Below, piece after piece: positions 1-5,795 of a stretch of DNA of 13,759 bases. Under the pieces are notes generated by a model. That model ran no database searches. It had not been told where the DNA came from and saw only the letters and a program-made list of their open reading frames with translations. The position numbers and the translations under genes were made by a program. The first letter of the stretch is position 1; the number at the start of each line of letters is the position of its first letter. This DNA is from an uncultured Solirubrobacteraceae bacterium. Its GTDB lineage: Bacteria > Actinomycetota > Thermoleophilia > Solirubrobacterales > Solirubrobacteraceae. The stretch covers positions 1 through 13,759 of the forward strand of contig CADCVT010000176.1 in assembly GCA_902806215.1 (NCBI GenBank). The letters are read 5' to 3'.

Positions 1-395
1 CAGATCGGCGCGGTGGCGCCGATCCCGACGCTGCCGGTCGAGAAGTCGACCGGGTCCGGGTCCTTGGTCCGGGACGGGTACGACTGGAGCCCGCCGAACT
101 CGCGCAGCCGCGGCAGGTAGGACGCGTCGAGCCCGCCGAGCAGGAAGTTGATCGCGTGCAGGACCGGCGAGGCGTGCGGCTTGACGCTGACGCGGTCGGG
201 CCCGCGCAGCGAGCCGAACCACAGCGCGGTCATGAGCGAGACCATCGAGGCGCTCGACGCCTGGTGCCCGCCGACCTTGATGCCGGACGGGTTCGGGCGC
301 ACGCGGTTGGCGTGGTGCACGATCGCCGTCGCGAGCCACAGGACCCGCCGCTGGATGCTGTCGAGCGCTTCGAGGTCTAGGTCATCTACTGCCAC
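1..395 (-). CDS. Transketolase-like / pyruvate dehydrogenase E1-type enzyme, N-terminal part (truncated by window edge)
   Basis: This is the first ~131 residues of a thiamine-diphosphate enzyme of the transketolase / AceE-like E1 family, expected to decarboxylate a 2-oxoacid or transfer a two-carbon unit in the cytoplasm. I translated it from the minus strand. Visible are IQRRVLWLA near residues 14-22, VGGHQASSAS (41-50), a TPP-site-like KPHASPVLHAI (72-82), GGLQSYPSRTKDPD (101-114) and STGSVGIGA (119-127). These fit the N-terminal TPP-binding domain. The start is uncertain. GTG at 395 overlaps the end of the upstream hydrolase gene by ten bases and suggests coupled translation; an in-frame GTG at 413 is the alternative. 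Neither has a clear Shine-Dalgarno. The rest lies beyond position 1, so E1 of a pyruvate dehydrogenase cannot be separated from another transketolase-like protein. Confidence 0.75.
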   Translation of the reverse strand, partial: MAVDDLDLEALDSIQRRVLWLATAIVHHANRVRPNPSGIKVGGHQASSASMVSLMTALWFGSLRGPDRVSVKPHASPVLHAINFLLGGLDASYLPRLREFGGLQSYPSRTKDPDPVDFSTGSVGIGATAPI

Positions 396-1528
396 GAGGG
401 CAGAGACTTCCACGTCGCGTAGACCGGCCGCGTCGCGCCTCCCGCCTCGGGGGTCTCGCACAGCCCGCTGTCGTAGGCCGGATCGGTGTGCAGGAGGTAC
501 TGGCACGTCATCGTGACGCCCGCTCCCTCGGCCGTCCCGAGCATCCGGTCCCAGTTGCGCTTGACGAGCTCGGCCTGCTTTGCCTTCTTCGCGACCGGGT
601 CGGTGATGGCGTACGTCGCCTGGACCTTCGACAGCGTGACCCCGCCCTCGGTGATCCACACGTCGGGCCGGGCGGCGTCGCCGTACGGGTAGCCGGCCCA
701 GCGGTTGACGAGGCGCCGGCGCATGTCGGCGGTCCGCGTGCCGTTGTCGGCGGCGACGTCGCTGTAGTTGTGATGCGTCCAGACGAACCGCGGGCCCGCC
801 CGGAAGCCGAGCTGCGGCAGGCGGGTCAGCAGCCGCTCGGCGAACGAGTGGTAGCCGGTGCGCATGCGGTTCGAGTCGACGCCGTCAGCGCTGCCCGGGC
901 CCGCGAGCATCGGGGCGTTCGTCGTGCGCCCCGTGATCTGCTGCGCGGTGACGAACATGCGCGCGACGACGTCGTGCACGGTGATCGTCGACTGCGCGTA
1001 CGGGTCGGTGGTCGCGCTGGGGGCCTGCTGCGGCCACCACTGGTGGTTGGGCTCGTTGCAGACCTCGAGCACGTCGACCTTGCCCGCGTACCGGGTCACG
1101 AGCTTGGTCATGAACCGGCCCCAGGCGCTCGCCTCCGACACGTCGTCGGGATAGCGGAAGAGCAGGCTCTTGGCCTTGGACTCCGGGTCGCTCGGGAACT
1201 TTCGGTCGGGCATCGTCGCCGCGAGCTGCGCGGTCGTCAGCGCGGCCGTGCCGTTGGCCCAGGTCGGGAACCGGTAGGGCGTGAGGATGACCTTCAGGCC
1301 GTCGGCCTTGGCGGTCGCGATCTGCTGGTCCAACGCGTCCCAGCGGCCGGTGTCGGGCTGGTTGGCGCCGGGCTCGAGCGAGGGCCAGTCGGCCCACATG
1401 CGGACCCAGCGGGTGCCGGACTCCCTGAGCCAGCGGCGGTTGTTGCCGTAGCGGAGATCCTGGGCGGAACCCGGCCAGATGCACCCGGCGGGCCCGAGCG
1501 CGACGAGGCGGCGAAGCGGAGCGGCCAT
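386..1528 (-). CDS. Glycoside hydrolase, clan GH-A-like TIM barrel (cellulase/GH5-GH39-like)
   Basis: A 380-residue protein with the marks of a retaining clan A glycosidase. The pattern CNEPN (157-161) at the end of a strand places Glu159 as the acid/base, and WITEGG (291-296) places Glu294 as the nucleophile. The beginning, with WLRESGTRWVRMWADWPSLEP (33-53), resembles the first barrel strands of GH5/GH39 enzymes, where the route is set by W and R residues. HHNYSD (252-257) is another typical barrel-end motif. The length suits a single catalytic domain. It has no signal peptide of its own. Its ATG follows directly on the TAG of the upstream Tat-signal gene and is in the same frame, so the two may be coupled, or may once have been one exported protein. 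A GGTGG stretch about a dozen bases upstream is a weak ribosome site. Substrate cannot be read from the sequence. Confidence 0.8.
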   Translation of the reverse strand: MAAPLRRLVALGPAGCIWPGSAQDLRYGNNRRWLRESGTRWVRMWADWPSLEPGANQPDTGRWDALDQQIATAKADGLKVILTPYRFPTWANGTAALTTAQLAATMPDRKFPSDPESKAKSLLFRYPDDVSEASAWGRFMTKLVTRYAGKVDVLEVCNEPNHQWWPQQAPSATTDPYAQSTITVHDVVARMFVTAQQITGRTTNAPMLAGPGSADGVDSNRMRTGYHSFAERLLTRLPQLGFRAGPRFVWTHHNYSDVAADNGTRTADMRRRLVNRWAGYPYGDAARPDVWITEGGVTLSKVQATYAITDPVAKKAKQAELVKRNWDRMLGTAEGAGVTMTCQYLLHTDPAYDSGLCETPEAGGATRPVYATWKSLPSWQ

Positions 1529-1981
1529 CTAGAACGTCACCACCGGCTGGTCGAGGCCATCGGAGGGCGCGGTGACGACGGCGACGAGCGCGAGCGCCCC
1601 CTCCGCCAGTTCGAGTGCCCTGCGCTCGATCCCGTGCGGCCGCAGCGCGGCCTCCCGGCCCTTGCGGTCGAGGCGCGCGAGCTGGTCGAGCACCTGGTCG
1701 GCCCGCTTGCGGTCGGGTGTGGGCCACGTCGCGTAGGCCGTGGCGAACTCCGCGGTCGCCGGCTGCGCGGCGGAGGCGTCGAGGCGCATCGTCGGTCCGG
1801 TCAGGACCGTCTCGGCCAGCGCCGCGAACGTCGCGCGGCGCGCCGGGTCGAGCGCGGTGGTGGTCGTTGTTGTCGTTGCGGCGCGGGCTGCGGAGGAGCC
1901 GGCGAGCGAGCCGAGTGCGAGCGCACCGGCCGCCAGCCCGCTCTGCCGAAGCAGCTCGCGGCGAGTCGTACCCCTGGTCAC
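1529..1981 (-). CDS. Tat-exported small helical protein, possibly gluconate 2-dehydrogenase subunit 3-like
   Basis: A 150-residue protein with a clear twin-arginine signal: TTRRELLRQSG (5-15), a hydrophobic Ala/Leu stretch (17-30) and an AxA site ending near Ala34. A run of seven threonines (36-42) then leads into the mature part. The mature part is rich in Ala, Leu and Arg and predicted helical. Its opening, DPARRATFAALAETVLTGP (45-63), resembles the start of gluconate 2-dehydrogenase subunit 3-type proteins, but I hold that assignment only weakly. The GTG start is fixed because an in-frame TGA lies immediately upstream. No good Shine-Dalgarno is seen. The gene ends TAG and the hydrolase ATG follows at once in the same frame, so a single stop codon separates a Tat leader from a catalytic domain that lacks one. 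Function is otherwise unknown. Confidence 0.7.
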   Translation of the reverse strand: MTRGTTRRELLRQSGLAAGALALGSLAGSSAARAATTTTTTTALDPARRATFAALAETVLTGPTMRLDASAAQPATAEFATAYATWPTPDRKRADQVLDQLARLDRKGREAALRPHGIERRALELAEGALALVAVVTAPSDGLDQPVVTF

Positions 1982-2028
1982 TCAAGATGCATCGGACATC
2001 CGTCCAGGTTCCTTGAACGCGAGTCAGG

Positions 2029-2382
2029 TCAGTGTCGCGTGCCAACGATCGCGTGCCACGCGAACAGGAACTGGATCGGCAGGCGCGCGATGAGCGCCCA
2101 CTGCGGGACCTTGAGGTCGCCTGGGTCGATCGCGACCCAGATGTTCGCCGGGAAGACCGCCGCGAGCAGGACGAGGAGGTAGATCCGCGTGAACCGCGAG
2201 AGGCTCGGGATCAGCACGAGGATGCCCCCGAGGATCTCCGCCACGCCGCTCGCGTACGTGACCTCCCGCGCGCTGCCGTCGAGCGGCGGCGGCACGATCC
2301 CGTCGTAGAACTTCGGGTTGACGAAGTGGTTCGTCCCGGCGGCGAGCCAGAACAACGCGAGGGTGATGCGAGCGACGGACAC
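2029..2382 (-). CDS. DoxX-like small integral membrane protein
   Basis: A 117-residue hydrophobic protein with about four membrane segments (roughly residues 4-22, 42-63, 67-87 and 98-113), the size and layout of DoxX/DoxD-like proteins. Family-like stretches are ALFWLAAGTNHFVNPKFY near the N-terminus, where the pattern H-F-x-x-P-x-F-Y follows helix 1, and GVAEILGGILVLIP at the second helix. The GTG at 2382 is chosen because the membrane domain begins directly after it; longer versions of this frame run into the upstream lipoprotein gene and read as low-complexity Arg/Gly. The role of such proteins is poorly defined; some are linked to thiol or sulfur metabolism. It lies downstream of the lipoprotein gene on the same strand, 62 bases away, so co-transcription is possible. 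Confidence 0.75.
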   Translation of the reverse strand: MSVARITLALFWLAAGTNHFVNPKFYDGIVPPPLDGSAREVTYASGVAEILGGILVLIPSLSRFTRIYLLVLLAAVFPANIWVAIDPGDLKVPQWALIARLPIQFLFAWHAIVGTRH

Positions 2383-2444
2383 GCCGCCGACCCTAGCCGC
2401 GGTGATGCTGCTCCCGCGCCACCCCCGCGCGGCCGGCTCCTCGG

Positions 2445-2735
2445 CTAGTTCTCCTTCTTCGCGCAGTCCTTGGCGATGTTCTGGATGTCCTCGCCGGCCT
2501 CCTTGCCGTCGCGGATCTCCTGGTCGATCTTCTTGAACTCGTCGTAGGAGTACTTCTCCTCCACGCCGTCCAGGCTGCACTCGCAGACCGAGCGGGTCGC
2601 GCCCTCCTGGGACTCGCAGGCCTTCAGGAAGTTGTTCCGGGCCTGCTCGGGGTACTTGCTGCTGTCTTCCTCGTCGCCGCAGGCCCCCAGTGCGAGGGCG
2701 GCTGAGGCGAGGATCACCGCCGGTGCGTATCGCAT
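2445..2735 (-). CDS. Small cysteine-containing lipoprotein
   Basis: A 96-residue protein with a lipoprotein signal: Met-Arg start, a hydrophobic stretch (4-16) and a lipobox LGAC with Cys19 as the lipidated residue. It is therefore expected on the outer face of the membrane. The mature part is acidic/lysine-rich and holds four more cysteines: Cys40, Cys51 and Cys53 (a C-x-C pair) and Cys91, which could form two disulfides. The section around YPEQARNNFLKAC, the CEC pair and KYSYDEFKKI resembles small secreted proteins with an (A)C...C-x-C...L-E-x-x-Y-S pattern found in several phyla, of unknown function. Start is well supported: AGGGGA lies six bases before the ATG. Confidence 0.75.
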   Translation of the reverse strand: MRYAPAVILASAALALGACGDEEDSSKYPEQARNNFLKACESQEGATRSVCECSLDGVEEKYSYDEFKKIDQEIRDGKEAGEDIQNIAKDCAKKEN

Positions 2736-2812
2736 GAGCGGTCCCCTACCCGCTTCGTCGCCTGACCCGTCATCGTCGTGGACGTTTGGCGATCAACCCT
2801 GCGGACAGCACT

Positions 2813-2816
2813 GAGG
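2813..2816 (+). promoter_or_regulatory. Ribosome binding site that favours the ATG at 2824
   Basis: GAGG lies one base before the first ATG (2818) but seven bases before the second in-frame ATG (2824). Normal spacing therefore favours translation from 2824, giving a protein two residues shorter than the longest frame. Confidence 0.5.
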
Positions 2817-2823
2817 CATGACG

Positions 2824-3801
2824 ATGGAGAGCCGGACCAGCGCGCTCGAGGAGCTGCCGCCGCTCGAGCTTCGCGAGCTGCGATCGCTCGACCTCGACCC
2901 GGACGCCTCCGGCGGTCTCGAGCACGTCTCGTCCGCCAGCGGCGTCGTGCGGCGCGGGGACTTCGTCTACGTCATCGGCGACGACATGCTCGAGCTCGCG
3001 ATCTTCCGCGTCTCCGTGCCAGAGCCGGGCGAGCTTCGCCGTGTGTTCGAGGGCAAGCTGCCCGAGGGCGCCGCGGCGAAGAGCAAGGCCAAGCCGGACC
3101 TCGAGGCGCTCACCGTCCTCCCGCCGGCCGATCGCGCGCCGTACGGGACGGTGCTCGGACTCGGGTCGGGCTCCGGCGAGGGCCGCGACCGCGGGTTCGC
3201 CTGGACGCTGCGCGCGGACGGGAGCCTGCACGGCGAGCCGCGCGTCATCGACCTCAGTCCGCTGTACGAACGCCTGGCCTCAGACGTCGAGAAGCTCAAC
3301 GTCGAAGGCGCGTGCGTCATGGGCGAGCGTCTGTGGCTGCTGCACCGCGGCAACCACGCCGACACAACGAACGTCGTCTTCGAGCTGGCGCTCGACGCGG
3401 TCATGGAGTCGTTGACCGGCGACCTGCGCATCGACGTCGAGGAGCTCGCAGCCGTGCGCTCGTACGACCTCGGCACGCTCGACGGCATCGAGGTGACGTT
3501 CAGCGACGCGACGCCGCTCGGCGGCGACCTGCTCGTCTTCACCGCCTCGGCCGAGGGCGAGAACGAGAACGGCGACGGTGAGATCCGCGGCTCGGTCGTC
3601 GGGACGATCGACCTCGGCGGCGACGTCAAGCGCATGCGCACGATCGACCGCCGCTACAAGGTCGAGGGCGTCCACGCGACGATCGACACCGGCGTCATGG
3701 ACTTCCTCTTCGTCTGCGACCAGGACGACCCGGAGACCGCTTCGCCGCTCCTCTCGGCCTCGATGCCGGTCGACGGCTCGCTCGAGACCGACCTGCCGTA
3801 G
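2824..3801 (+). CDS. Uncharacterised protein, DUF6929-like (probable beta-propeller fold)
   Basis: A protein of about 325 residues without signal peptide or membrane segment. It is strongly acidic and made of repeated short beta-like stretches, such as DFVYVIGDDMLELAIF, RLWLLHRGN and DLLVFTASAEGE, in keeping with a propeller-type fold. The pattern GLEHVSSASGVV near the start, KPDLEALTVLP, and LGLGSGS followed by RDRGFAW resemble proteins grouped as DUF6929; that name is from memory and unchecked. No catalytic motif is evident. The gene is transcribed divergently from the lipoprotein gene (82-88 bases between starts) and convergently with the lasso minus arm, ending at a hairpin that spans both stop codons. 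It has no obvious link to either neighbour. Coding character is convincing throughout. Confidence 0.75.
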   Translation: MESRTSALEELPPLELRELRSLDLDPDASGGLEHVSSASGVVRRGDFVYVIGDDMLELAIFRVSVPEPGELRRVFEGKLPEGAAAKSKAKPDLEALTVLPPADRAPYGTVLGLGSGSGEGRDRGFAWTLRADGSLHGEPRVIDLSPLYERLASDVEKLNVEGACVMGERLWLLHRGNHADTTNVVFELALDAVMESLTGDLRIDVEELAAVRSYDLGTLDGIEVTFSDATPLGGDLLVFTASAEGENENGDGEIRGSVVGTIDLGGDVKRMRTIDRRYKVEGVHATIDTGVMDFLFVCDQDDPETASPLLSASMPVDGSLETDLP

Positions 3802-3819
3802 ACACCTCGGTGCGGTGTC
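3801..3819. terminator. Hairpin between convergent genes, overlapping both stop codons
   Basis: GACACC (3801-3806) pairs perfectly with GGTGTC (3814-3819) around a seven-base loop. The left arm begins at the last base of the TAG of the plus-strand gene, and the right arm includes part of the TGA of the minus-strand pqqD-like gene. The intergenic space is only 16 bases, so this is the natural place for a bidirectional terminator. No U-tract follows on either side, which is common in high-GC actinobacteria but lowers certainty. Confidence 0.45.
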
Positions 3820-4087
3820 AGCTCACGTCGTCGTGTCCGAGCAGCCCGCGCTCGTCCAGCTGAGCGAGGAACGCCGCCACCGCGGCCTCGGCGACGTCCC
3901 GCGCGACCTCGTAGCGACGGCACAACGTGTCGACGAGTGCGGTCTCGGTCGTGCCGGCCTCCATCTGTGGCCACAGCGTCATCGCCGTCGCGTTCGCCGA
4001 GAAGTAGCGGGAGGCCGCCGCGTCGAGGGCGATGATCTCACCCTTGGTCTCCCGCCAGAAGATGTCGTCGGAGCGCAGTTTGATCAT
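3818..4087 (-). CDS. PqqD-like RiPP recognition element protein (lasso E/B1 type)
   Basis: An 89-residue stand-alone PqqD-family protein. In lasso pathways such proteins bind the leader peptide through a three-strand, three-helix winged fold and present it to the processing enzymes. Family features are the start LRSDDIFWRETKGEIIALDAAASRYFSAN split over two strands, the ASRYFSAN turn (25-32), a W in TAMTLWPQM and the terminal helices with FLAQLDERGLL (73-83). The length is that of discrete lasso recognition proteins rather than of a PqqD fused to a protease. Its ATG overlaps the end of the oxygenase gene by four bases (ATGA), so it is co-translated as the last gene of the precursor-oxygenase-PqqD arm. 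PQQ synthesis is unlikely since no other pqq gene is present. Confidence 0.85.
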   Translation of the reverse strand: MIKLRSDDIFWRETKGEIIALDAAASRYFSANATAMTLWPQMEAGTTETALVDTLCRRYEVARDVAEAAVAAFLAQLDERGLLGHDDVS

Positions 4088-4704
4088 GCGCCTGCACCGG
4101 CCAGCGGAGAACGCTCCCAGGGGTAGAAGAACCCCGCGTACGAGGTCTTCGGCGCCGCCCCGAGCAGGGGGCTGTTGCGGTGCTGGTACTCGCCTGAGAT
4201 CTGGATGAGCGCGGCGTCACCGAAGGCGAGATCGCCGATGTCGGCGAGAACCTCACGGTCCTCGGCGCGCCTGACCTGAAGCCGTGCGCCTTCGAACGGT
4301 TCGGGGCTCAGGTTGACCGAGAACGCGGCGAGCCGCCCCTGCACGGCGTCGTCGTGCCACGGCGAGACGTGGCTCGACCCCGGCAGCATCCGGTAGATCC
4401 GGCCGCGGAAGTCCCCGATGGGCTCGCAGCCGGTCACCGACTCGACCAGGTCGAAGACCCTCGGATCGCACACCTTGAACAGCAGCAGCGCGGAGAGCCC
4501 GTTCGGCCTCATGAGCAGCTCGGTCTTGCCCGTGGCCTCGATCACGTGCTGATCGAACTCCGCGTCATCGAGCTGCCGGCGCACCCAGGCGCGCTCGCCG
4601 GCGTCGAGGAACCCGCGGATGACGACGGCGTGGCGCTCCGCCAGCTCGCGTCCGAGAGCCTCGCGATCGTCGAGCGGCAGCGACGTCAGCCGCACGGCTG
4701 GCAC
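4084..4704 (-). CDS. 2-Oxoglutarate/Fe(II)-dependent oxygenase, probable peptide-tailoring hydroxylase
   Basis: A 206-residue non-heme iron oxygenase of the 2-oxoglutarate/prolyl-hydroxylase type. The iron ligands are visible as H117-D-D119 within SPWHDD and a distal His175 in EYQHRNSPL. Lys186, eleven residues later, is in place to bind the 2-oxoglutarate carboxylate, as in the Lys-type prolyl hydroxylases. A GDAALIQIS strand (163-171) precedes the distal His, as usual. The gene sits between the lasso precursor and the PqqD-like gene, 43 bases after the precursor stop, so it most likely hydroxylates the precursor core. 2OG oxygenases that hydroxylate Asp in lasso peptides are known (canucin type). 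The GTG at 4704 is chosen because the homologous part starts close to it; no strong Shine-Dalgarno is seen. Which residue is oxidised is not known. Confidence 0.8.
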   Translation of the reverse strand: MPAVRLTSLPLDDREALGRELAERHAVVIRGFLDAGERAWVRRQLDDAEFDQHVIEATGKTELLMRPNGLSALLLFKVCDPRVFDLVESVTGCEPIGDFRGRIYRMLPGSSHVSPWHDDAVQGRLAAFSVNLSPEPFEGARLQVRRAEDREVLADIGDLAFGDAALIQISGEYQHRNSPLLGAAPKTSYAGFFYPWERSPLAGAGA

Positions 4705-4747
4705 GGCATCACACGGGGGACCGCGGTGGGCCCGGGCCGAGCTGCGC

Positions 4748-4900
4748 TTACGACTGGCCCTCGATGTCGGCCACGCCGGAGAGGCCGGTCTGCGTGACCT
4801 CCTCGAACGAGCCCACGTCGGTCAGGGTGGGAGCGACCCACGCCTTGCGCGCGTCCTGGCTGTCGGGCGGGGCGTCGGTCTCGTGCTGATCGTCGGGCAC
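4748..4900 (-). CDS. Lasso-type RiPP precursor peptide (50 aa)
   Basis: A small gene found by direct reading of the gap between the two arms. It encodes 50 residues, starting at GTG with GGAG six bases upstream and an in-frame TGA two codons before. The leader is acidic (MPDDQHETDA...) and then shows the lasso leader signature: W21-x-x-P24-x-L26-x-x-x-G30-x-F32-x-x-x-T36, inside WVAPTLTDVGSFEEVT. If Thr36 is the usual Thr(-2), the core is TGLSGVADIEGQS (38-50). Asp at core position 8 would close an eight-membered ring with the N-terminus, and a five-residue tail would end in Ser. A start at Gly39 would instead use Glu at position 9 and leave only GQS. The terminal Ser matches the HPr-kinase-like neighbour. 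It heads the arm precursor-oxygenase-PqqD. Recognition as a precursor is strong; the exact core boundary is inference. Confidence 0.85.
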   Translation of the reverse strand: MPDDQHETDAPPDSQDARKAWVAPTLTDVGSFEEVTQTGLSGVADIEGQS

Positions 4901-4943
4901 TGGTCACTCCGCGTCGGGGGCCGGGTCAGTCAGTCTACGTCAT
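4901..4943. promoter_or_regulatory. Divergent control region of the lasso-type cluster
   Basis: Only 43 bases separate the starts of the precursor (minus) and the kinase (plus), so the promoters of both arms must lie here or reach into the coding ends. TAGACT on the minus strand (4937-4932) could serve as a -10 for the precursor, but no matching -35 is seen. GTCAGTCAGTC at 4925-4935 is a short GTCA direct repetition. No operator can be defined. Confidence 0.3.
4907..4910 (-). promoter_or_regulatory. Ribosome binding site of the precursor gene
   Basis: GGAG (followed by TGA) on the minus strand ends six bases before the GTG start at 4900. It is the best ribosome site in the cluster, which fits the need for high precursor synthesis, and it supports the small ORF as a real gene. 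Confidence 0.65.
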
Positions 4944-5795
4944 GTGCACGTCGACCACCCCCGCCGCGGAGCCTACGGTCTGTGCGTGACCGGCCTGGAC
5001 GCCGAGAACCAGCTGCTCGCCGACGCGGATCCCCATTGGCCGACGCTGCGCGTCGTCGTCGATCCCCGGCCGGAGGACGCTGCCGCGACGCTGTTGGACG
5101 AGACGCGGGCCTGCTACCCGGACGCCCCGGGCGGCTACGTGGAGGTCGATCGCAAGGCGGGCGTCGCGACCTTCCGCGGCGTCCAGGGGCTCACCTCCGA
5201 TGCACTCGTCCACCCGCGCCTCGGCGTGCTCGCCGCGCTCTACGCCTACTGGCTGCCCGGACGAGCGGCCTTCCACGCGGGCGCCTTCGTCACCGGGTCG
5301 CGGGCGTGGGCGGTGATCGGTGGCCGCGGCGACGGCAAGAGCAGCCTGATGGCGGCACTCGCGGGCTCCGGCCTGCCGGTCCTCGGCGACGACACGCTGG
5401 TCATCGACGACCTGACCTGCCTGCCCGGCGTGCGCTGCGTCGACCTCCGGCCCGACGCCGCGTCGCACCTGCCGGCGGGCCGCACGGCGGTGCCCGTCCG
5501 CGCGGGCGCCCGTCGCCGCATGCAGCTCGACACGGCCCCGTCCCACACCACGCTCTCGGGATGGATCTTCCTGCGCTGGGGCACCGGGGTCGAGCTGCGG
5601 CCGATGCCGGTGGGGGAGCGGGTCACGCGGATCGCGCAGGCTCGAGGATGGCACCGCCGCGGAGTCACCGAGCCGCGCGCGCTGCTCGAGCTCGCGGGCC
5701 TCCCCGCCTGGGAGCTGACCCGGCCGCGCGACTGGACCCAGCTCGGCCCGACGGTCGACGCCGTCTCCGAGCTCCTGGCCGGGGTCACCGCGTGA
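4944..5795 (+). CDS. HPr kinase/phosphorylase-like lasso peptide kinase
   Basis: A 283-residue protein related to the C-terminal domain of HPr kinase and to the lasso tailoring kinases (ThcK/PadeK type) that phosphorylate the C-terminal Ser of lasso peptides. The N-terminus has the AYGL segment (10-13) typical of these proteins. HAGAF (111-115) precedes the P-loop GGRGDGKSS (126-134), which contains Lys132, and GDDTLVIDD (148-156) gives the conserved acidic pair Asp149/Asp150. HPr itself and a PTS operon are absent, so regulation of sugar uptake is unlikely. The precursor encoded next door ends in Ser, a fitting substrate. GTG at 4944 is preferred over an internal GTG (4986) because the AYGL segment lies between them; neither has a clear Shine-Dalgarno. 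The stop overlaps the cyclase start by four bases (GTGA). Some such kinases polyphosphorylate their substrate, which cannot be judged here. Confidence 0.8.
   Translation: MHVDHPRRGAYGLCVTGLDAENQLLADADPHWPTLRVVVDPRPEDAAATLLDETRACYPDAPGGYVEVDRKAGVATFRGVQGLTSDALVHPRLGVLAALYAYWLPGRAAFHAGAFVTGSRAWAVIGGRGDGKSSLMAALAGSGLPVLGDDTLVIDDLTCLPGVRCVDLRPDAASHLPAGRTAVPVRAGARRRMQLDTAPSHTTLSGWIFLRWGTGVELRPMPVGERVTRIAQARGWHRRGVTEPRALLELAGLPAWELTRPRDWTQLGPTVDAVSELLAGVTA

Noticed and set aside
1841..1875. Poly-threonine run as a repeat element
   Set aside because: Seven Thr codons after a signal peptide are a common low-complexity linker and not a DNA repeat of note.
488..2182. 564-codon plus-strand open frame
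   Set aside because: It runs opposite the hydrolase, Tat and DoxX genes. Its protein is a low-complexity Arg/Gly/Val/Glu text typical of antisense frames in high-GC DNA.
3818..4087. PQQ biosynthesis gene pqqD
   Set aside because: No pqqA, B, C or E is nearby, whereas the precursor, cyclase and kinase genes make a lasso-type role far more likely.
4721..4738. Palindromes CCGCGG and GGCCCGGGCC between precursor and oxygenase as an attenuator
   Set aside because: A partial terminator after a lasso precursor is plausible in principle. These self-palindromes, however, give only about three stem pairs with a usable loop, so I did not call it.
4619..5791. N-terminal extension of the cyclase frame to 4619
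   Set aside because: The upstream part overlaps the precursor and kinase in another frame, and homology begins at the GTG at 5792 (ICGVVG).
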